Shown piece after piece: positions 44,174 through 48,773 of a stretch of 48,773 nt of DNA. The translations under genes were made by a program, and so were the position numbers. Position 1 is the first letter of the stretch; the number at the start of each line of letters is the position of its first letter. The DNA comes from Mariniflexile gromovii. Its GTDB lineage: Bacteria; Bacteroidota; Bacteroidia; Flavobacteriales; Flavobacteriaceae. The notes beneath the pieces were generated by a model, which was not told the origin of the DNA, did no database searches, and saw only the letters and a list, made by a program, of their open reading frames with translations. The stretch spans positions 1 to 48,773 of the forward strand of contig NZ_JAGJCB010000025.1 in NCBI RefSeq assembly GCF_017814435.1. Reading direction: 5' to 3'.

Positions 44174-44239
44174 ATGATTTTTTAGATAAACGAAGTTTGG
44201 AATTTTTACTAACAAAGCAAAATCAAATAAAAGCATTTC

Positions 44240-44989
44240 TTAGATTACTTTTTTAATAACCCGAAGTTTATGGGTATGTACTTTTCTGTCTACATTATAA
44301 ATACCCGAGTGGTCTAATCTATCAATTCTAACCTTACCGTGTGCGTGAATGATGTAGTTATCGCTCATTATAATGCCAACGTGGGTAATAGCGCCTTCAT
44401 TATTATCAAAAAAAGCTAAATCTCCAGGTTCGCTTTCTTCAATAAAGCTTAAAGCTTCCCCTTGCGTTGCTTGTTGTGAGGCATCGCGCAATAATTTATA
44501 ACCATTAAGTTTGTAAACCATTTGTGTAAAACCTGAGCAATCTATTCCAAATGGGGTTTTTCCGCCCCATAAATAAGGTGAATTTAAATATAGAAAAGCG
44601 GTTTTAATAAGGTTTTCTTTTGGTTTTTTTCCTTCAACGATAGTGCCATCGTGATTATGATTCAAAATAGATAACCCGTTAAGTGAGGAACCTAATAAAA
44701 TAGGGTGTAATTGTTGGTTGGTATCCTCTATAAATTCAACTAAGTCAATGGAAAGTTTTGGACTTTCTTTATATAGCTGGTTGTATTGTTCTTCAGTAAT
44801 TTCTATAAGTTGTTTGTTGTCAATCCAACCTTCATATTTATCAAAAGCAAGTCTTATTTTACTCCAACTTTTACGTTGTTCTAAAATTTTAAAAATATCG
44901 CCATATAAAACCTGTGAAACAAGTTCACTAGCATCCGATGGTTCATTTCTAAGAGGAACAATGCTTAAATTACAAATTCCGTATTGCAT
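44240..44989 (-). CDS. NlpC/P60 (C40) peptidase with SH3 domain
   Basis: A 249-aa putative peptidoglycan endopeptidase (gamma-D-Glu-diamino acid hydrolase type). An N-terminal SH3-like domain (about 1-62, GDIFKILEQRKSWSKIRL, GWIDNKQL) and a second linker/SH3 part (to about 125) precede the papain-like catalytic domain. Cys151 lies in FGIDCSGFTQMVY, His203 in ITHVGIIM, and His215 in IIHAHGKVR. No signal peptide is visible, so export, if any, would be non-classical; cytoplasmic murein-peptide recycling is an alternative. Confidence 0.9.
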   Translation of the reverse strand: MQYGICNLSIVPLRNEPSDASELVSQVLYGDIFKILEQRKSWSKIRLAFDKYEGWIDNKQLIEITEEQYNQLYKESPKLSIDLVEFIEDTNQQLHPILLGSSLNGLSILNHNHDGTIVEGKKPKENLIKTAFLYLNSPYLWGGKTPFGIDCSGFTQMVYKLNGYKLLRDASQQATQGEALSFIEESEPGDLAFFDNNEGAITHVGIIMSDNYIIHAHGKVRIDRLDHSGIYNVDRKVHTHKLRVIKKVI

Positions 44990-45100
44990 ATAATTATTGT
45001 CTATTGCTTATTGATAATTATATGTTGATATGCTGTGAGTGATTTGGTACAAAATCTTGAATAAAAAACCATGTTTAAATAAAAATAATCAATAAAATAA

Positions 45101-46285
45101 TCAATCCTCTTTGCGTTCTATAATAATTGCTGATGCTCCGCCACCGCCATTGCAAATAGCGGCTGCACCAATTTTGGCATTGTTCTGTTCTAAAACATTT
45201 AATAAAGTAATCACAATTCTAGCACCCGAACAGCCTAAAGGGTGGCCAAGTGAAACGGCACCACCATTTACGTTCACATGGCTATCATTAAGCCCAAGAA
45301 TTTTCATGTTGGCTAATCCAACTACAGAAAAAGCTTCATTGAATTCAAAAAAATCGACATCTTTCAATTCAATTCCAGCTTTGTTTAAAGCTTTTGGAAG
45401 TGCTTTTGCAGGAGCTGTAGTAAACCAATCAGGTTCGTGGGCAGCATCGGCATAACTTTTTATGGTTGCAAGCGGTTTTAAACCATGTTCTTTTGCTTTA
45501 GTTTTACTCATTAAAATTACCGCTGCGGCACCATCATTTATGGTAGAAGCATTGGCAGCAGTAACCGTTCCATCTTTTGAAAAAGCAGGGCGTAATTGCG
45601 GGATTTTATCTAAAATAACATTAGTATATTCTTCATCTTTGGCAACCATAATGGGTTCTCCACGTCGCTGAGGTACTTCTACAGGTACCACTTCATTATC
45701 AAATTTACCACCATCCCAAGCTGCTGCAGCTCGTTTGTACGATTGAATTGCGAAAGCATCTTGGTCTTCACGAGAAAACTTATATTCGGTAGCACAAGCA
45801 TCGGCACAAACACCCATGGCATTTTGGTTATAAGCATCAACCAAACCGTCTTTTTGCATCCCGTCAATTAGCGTTGTTGGTCCAAATTTAGTACCAGTTC
45901 TAGCGTGTAAATAATGCGGAATTAAACTCATGTTTTCCATGCCTCCAGCAACAATTATATCGGCATCGCCCAAAGCAATACTTTGTGCAGCTTGCATAAT
46001 GGCTTTCATTCCAGAAGCGCAAACTTTATTTACTGTAGTACAGGGCACCGTATTAGGTATGCCGGCATAAATAGCAGCTTGTCTTGCGGGTGCTTGTCCT
46101 GTCCCTGCTTGAACCACGTTGCCCATTAGTACTTCATCAACCAATTCTGGTTTTAAGTTTATTTTATTTAAAGCGCCTTTTATTGCAATAGCACCAAGTT
46201 GAGGTGCGGTAACTGTTGAAAGCGCCCCCATAAAACTACCAATTGGTGTTCTTGCAGCCGAAACAATAACTACTTCTTTATTCAT
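45101..46285 (-). CDS. Acetyl-CoA C-acyltransferase (thiolase)
   Basis: A 394-aa thiolase that either condenses two acetyl-CoA or cleaves 3-ketoacyl-CoA. The catalytic residues sit at the canonical places: Cys89 in NKVCASGMKA, His348 in SLGHPLGCSG, and Cys378 in AICNGGGGASA, plus GGMENMS. Length and motifs fit the biosynthetic/acetoacetyl-CoA (AtoB/PhaA) type, but the degradative type cannot be excluded without partner genes. It stands alone on the minus strand, divergent from the HD phosphodiesterase gene. Confidence 0.93.
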   Translation of the reverse strand: MNKEVVIVSAARTPIGSFMGALSTVTAPQLGAIAIKGALNKINLKPELVDEVLMGNVVQAGTGQAPARQAAIYAGIPNTVPCTTVNKVCASGMKAIMQAAQSIALGDADIIVAGGMENMSLIPHYLHARTGTKFGPTTLIDGMQKDGLVDAYNQNAMGVCADACATEYKFSREDQDAFAIQSYKRAAAAWDGGKFDNEVVPVEVPQRRGEPIMVAKDEEYTNVILDKIPQLRPAFSKDGTVTAANASTINDGAAAVILMSKTKAKEHGLKPLATIKSYADAAHEPDWFTTAPAKALPKALNKAGIELKDVDFFEFNEAFSVVGLANMKILGLNDSHVNVNGGAVSLGHPLGCSGARIVITLLNVLEQNNAKIGAAAICNGGGGASAIIIERKED

Positions 46286-46387
46286 TAGATAAATCTTAAA
46301 ACTTATAGTATGCGAAAATAATGATTTTTTAATAGATATTAGAGCGATTCAATGATTATAAAAAATAGGATTGCCTTATAATTTTAT

Positions 46388-46395
46388 TACTTTTG
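46388..46395 (+). promoter_or_regulatory. Candidate -7 element of the 7TM-HD gene
   Basis: TACTTTTG, an exact TAnnTTTG match, ends 18 nt before the ATG at 46414. A TTG at 46371 is too close to be a standard -33 element. Confidence 0.4.
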
Positions 46396-46413
46396 ATTTC
46401 CTTAACTTTTTAA

Positions 46414-48465
46414 ATGGAAGACTTTATAAATAAATTATATAGAAACCATTCCTTGATTTATAAAGGTCTGTTGTTTGTTTGTACTACTTTTTTAATTGTG
46501 TATTTGTTTCCAAAAAGCGGAAAGTTTAAATACAGTTTTGAAAAAGGAAAGCCATGGCAATCTGAAAATTTATATGCCCCTTTTGATTTTGCTATAAAAA
46601 AATCAGACGCAGAAATAGCTTCAGAAAAGCAAACTATTATTGATAATTCCATATTATATTTTGATATTGATAATACTGTAGAAACTAAAGTAAATGAGTT
46701 GTATAAACAGCAATTTAAAAGTGCTTTTTCCGATTCAATTTCAAAAAGAATATTAGAAAAATTATATAAAGTTGGAAAAGAAATAATTTCTGAGTTTTAC
46801 GCTTTTGGTGTTTTAAATGAAAGTTATAGTTTTTCTGAAGATAGGGCTATTGCCATTCTTGACGAACGCGTTAAAAAACAAGACGGTTTTTTCTCAGATT
46901 TAATAAAGCAAGATGCCGTTACCCCTGTTATAAATAATGTGTTACAAAAGCACCATTTAACTAACTATAAAACAAATTTTGTATCGTTGTTTTTTGAACT
47001 TATACAGCCAAATTTAACATTTGATAAATCGTTTACCGAAAAAGCATTACAAGAAGAGTTAAATAAAATAGCATATGCAAGGGGGAGTGTAGAAAAGGAA
47101 ACATTAATTATTTCTAAAGGTGAAATAATTGAAGGTGATAGGTATCAAAAATTAAAATCATTACAGTCTGAATACGAATCTCAAATTTGGACGGAATCGA
47201 ATTACAACTGGATACTTTTCGCTTATACCTTACTAGTGGCGTTGGCTTTGTTGATGCTGCTTTTATTTTTAAGAAAATACAGAAAAGAAGAAGTATTTGA
47301 AAACAATACCAAGGTCACTTTTATTTTCTTTAATATATTGTTAATGGTGTTTATTACCACCTTGGTTGTAAATTACAACTCGCAGTTTATCTATGTTGTA
47401 CCCATTTGTATTTTACCATTAATATTTAAAGCGTTTTTTGATGCGCGTTTAGGTTTGTTTGCCCACGTTATCACAGTATTGCTTTTAGGATTCATTGTAC
47501 CCAATAGTTATGAGTACATGTTTCTTCAAATTATAGCAGGAATTGTAACAATTTTAACCGTTTCGGAATTGTATAAACGTGCTAACCTGTTTATTTCCGT
47601 AGGTCAAATAACTCTTATATATATTGTTGCGTATTTTGCCTTTTTCGTTATTCACGAAGGTAGTGTGGAAACCATTAAGTGGGAAATGTTTATTTGGTTT
47701 GTTTTAAGTGGGCTTGCCACTCTATTTGTGCAACCGCTTATTTATATATATGAAAAGATATTTGGGTTGGTTTCAGACGTATCACTTTTAGAATTGTCTG
47801 ATACGAATTCAAAACTTTTAAAAGAACTTTCAAATAAGGCACCCGGTACATTTCACCATTCGTTAAATGTAGCAAATCTTGCAGAAGCTTCGGCAAACGA
47901 AATAGGTGCCAATGCCATGTTAGTAAGGGTAGGAGCCTTGTATCATGATATTGGAAAAATGAAGAACCCAACCTATTTTACCGAAAACCAATCCACAGGT
48001 ATCAACCCTCATGATGAATTATCTTCAAAAGAAAGTGCCAGAATAATTACAGGGCATGTTATTGACGGGATTGAAATAGCAAAAAAATATAAATTACCAG
48101 ATAGAGTTATAGATTTTATTAGAACGCATCACGGTACAAGTATTGTATATTATTTTTATATGCAGGAGAAGAAAGATTATGAAGAGGTAGATAAATTAGA
48201 CTTTAGTTATCCAGGGCCTAAACCATTTAGCAAAGAAACCGCCATATTGATGATGTGCGATAGTGTTGAAGCAGCTTCAAAAAGTTTGAAAGATCCAACA
48301 TCTACAAAAATTGATGCTTTTGTAGAAAATATTATAGATAAGCAAATTGAAGGCGGACAATTTTTAAATGCTAACATTACTTTTAAGGAAATCCAATCTA
48401 TAAAAAAAGTGCTAAAACACAAGCTTGCAAACATTTACCATTTACGGATTGAATACCCTGAATAA
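46414..48465 (+). CDS. 7TM-HD phosphohydrolase (PgpH-like)
   Basis: A 683-aa membrane protein. One N-terminal helix (about 15-33) leads into an extracytoplasmic 7TMR-HDED-type domain (about 50-265), then about seven helices (about 268-470), then a cytoplasmic HD domain. That domain has HHSLNVANLAEAS (about 479), YHDIGKMKNP (about 510) and THHGTS (about 571). Homologues in Firmicutes hydrolyse cyclic di-AMP; whether the flavobacterial member does so is inference from the family. The neighbours give no further clue. The DNA after it leads to the tRNA promoter. Confidence 0.9.
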   Translation: MEDFINKLYRNHSLIYKGLLFVCTTFLIVYLFPKSGKFKYSFEKGKPWQSENLYAPFDFAIKKSDAEIASEKQTIIDNSILYFDIDNTVETKVNELYKQQFKSAFSDSISKRILEKLYKVGKEIISEFYAFGVLNESYSFSEDRAIAILDERVKKQDGFFSDLIKQDAVTPVINNVLQKHHLTNYKTNFVSLFFELIQPNLTFDKSFTEKALQEELNKIAYARGSVEKETLIISKGEIIEGDRYQKLKSLQSEYESQIWTESNYNWILFAYTLLVALALLMLLLFLRKYRKEEVFENNTKVTFIFFNILLMVFITTLVVNYNSQFIYVVPICILPLIFKAFFDARLGLFAHVITVLLLGFIVPNSYEYMFLQIIAGIVTILTVSELYKRANLFISVGQITLIYIVAYFAFFVIHEGSVETIKWEMFIWFVLSGLATLFVQPLIYIYEKIFGLVSDVSLLELSDTNSKLLKELSNKAPGTFHHSLNVANLAEASANEIGANAMLVRVGALYHDIGKMKNPTYFTENQSTGINPHDELSSKESARIITGHVIDGIEIAKKYKLPDRVIDFIRTHHGTSIVYYFYMQEKKDYEEVDKLDFSYPGPKPFSKETAILMMCDSVEAASKSLKDPTSTKIDAFVENIIDKQIEGGQFLNANITFKEIQSIKKVLKHKLANIYHLRIEYPE

Positions 48466-48490
48466 TATTTAAAAAAATTGAATAAATTAG

Positions 48491-48521
48491 TTGCGTTCTT
48501 ATAATGTATACATTACATTTG
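48491..48521 (+). promoter_or_regulatory. Complete Bacteroidota-type promoter of the tRNA pair
   Basis: TTG (48491-48493), then 20 nt, then TACATTTG (48514-48521). The spacing is identical to that of the zapA operon promoter. The tRNA-Ser gene starts 40 nt later. Confidence 0.68.
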
Positions 48522-48561
48522 CAACCGCAATTTTATTGCACAAGTTCATAATAGAATTTTA

Positions 48562-48645
48562 GGAGAGGTGCCAGAGTGGTAATGGAGCAGATTGCTAATC
48601 TGTCGACGGGTAACTGTCGCCAGGGTTCGAGTCCCTGTCTCTCCG
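48562..48645 (+). tRNA. tRNA-Ser(GCT)
   Basis: A cloverleaf with acceptor GGAGAGG pairing to TCTCTCC (one G-U), a long variable arm (about CGACGGGTAACTGTCG), and the T-loop GGTTCGAGTCC. The anticodon is GCT at 48594-48596, reading AGC/AGU. The discriminator is G and the CCA end is not encoded. Confidence 0.95.
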
Positions 48646-48652
48646 CAATTTT

Positions 48653-48727
48653 CGGGGTGTAGCGTAGCCCGGTTATCGCGCCTGCTTTGGGAGCAGGAGG
48701 TCGCAGGTTCGAATCCTGCCACCCCGA
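48653..48727 (+). tRNA. tRNA-Pro(TGG)
   Basis: Acceptor CGGGGTG pairs with CACCCCG. The anticodon stem is CCTGC/GCAGG with loop TTTGGGA, anticodon TGG at 48688-48690 (reads CCN by wobble). The T-loop is GGTTCGAATCC. CCA is not encoded. Seven nt separate it from tRNA-Ser, so both come from one transcript. Confidence 0.95.
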
Positions 48728-48773
48728 CAAATTAGTATATCAATCAATATCAAAAACCTGTTAATCGTATGAT

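Noticed and set aside
48533-48730. A 65-aa minus-strand frame across the two tRNA genes
   Set aside because: It is the antisense of tRNA-Ser and tRNA-Pro; the WQDSNLRPPAPKAG string is a well-known artefact of translating tRNA complements.
1-48773. A novel defence or biosynthetic system
   Set aside because: Every multi-gene cluster is explained by known housekeeping, envelope or polyamine functions; the unknown genes are isolated pairs of envelope proteins.

Overview
The window looks like a chromosomal segment of a marine or soil Flavobacteriaceae (Bacteroidota) species. The DNA is AT-rich, and several genes carry the Bacteroidota-type promoter (TTG, about 20 nt, then TAnnTTTG) with no clear Shine-Dalgarno sequence. 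Two large secreted proteins end in type IX secretion (T9SS) sorting domains. Families typical of Flavobacteriaceae are present: DUF6048/DUF6452, CCC-motif membrane protein with DUF2752, a zapA-rny neighbourhood, and gyrA followed by a TPR protein. Most of the window is ordinary core genome with short accessory patches. I found no CRISPR array, no defence island and no prophage.

Layout. 1-315: C-terminal end of an IS110-family transposase cut by the window edge. 408-4814 (-): 1468-aa T9SS-exported repeat protein. 5141-9883 (-): a co-directional run of rlmD, DUF6452 lipoprotein, DUF6048 outer-membrane protein, aguB and aguA (agmatine to putrescine), closed by a terminator. 9884-10188: a repeat-rich spacer with an apparent gene remnant. 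10189-11433 (+): rocD. 11505-14128 (-): CCC-motif protein, DUF2752 protein and a second T9SS protein. 14307-15064 (+): small membrane protein and Smr protein, converging on a Ca-binding-repeat lipoprotein (15061-15984, -). 16087-18792 (+): cysteine desulfurase and a secreted protein. 18796-22961 (-): M23 peptidase and TonB-dependent receptor.

23083-25535 (+): small coiled-coil protein, zapA, a structured RNA that looks like 6S RNA, and rny. 25583-26740 (-): a PAS histidine kinase interrupted by one in-frame stop codon. 26848-27744 (-): xerD. 27972-29402 (+): two tandem paralogous beta-barrel proteins, each with the same terminator, then aroQ and two further envelope proteins. 31088-34473: lpdA (-), type II NADH dehydrogenase (+), DUF1572 (-). 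34585-37406: msrB lipoprotein (-), M48 lipoprotein peptidase (+), MFS transporter (+). 37473-44117: clpC (-), gyrA and TPR protein (+). 44240-48465: NlpC/P60 peptidase (-), thiolase (-), 7TM-HD phosphodiesterase (+). 48491-48727: promoter, tRNA-Ser(GCT) and tRNA-Pro(TGG).

Themes: cell-envelope maintenance (M23, NlpC/P60, M48, several beta-barrels, T9SS cargo), arginine and polyamine metabolism (aguA, aguB, rocD), and RNA and DNA housekeeping. The items most worth a second look are the candidate 6S RNA between zapA and rny, the single-codon disruption of the sensor kinase, the dispersed period-8 spacer repeats, and the antisense gene remnant in front of rocD. I did not find a convincing undescribed multi-gene system.
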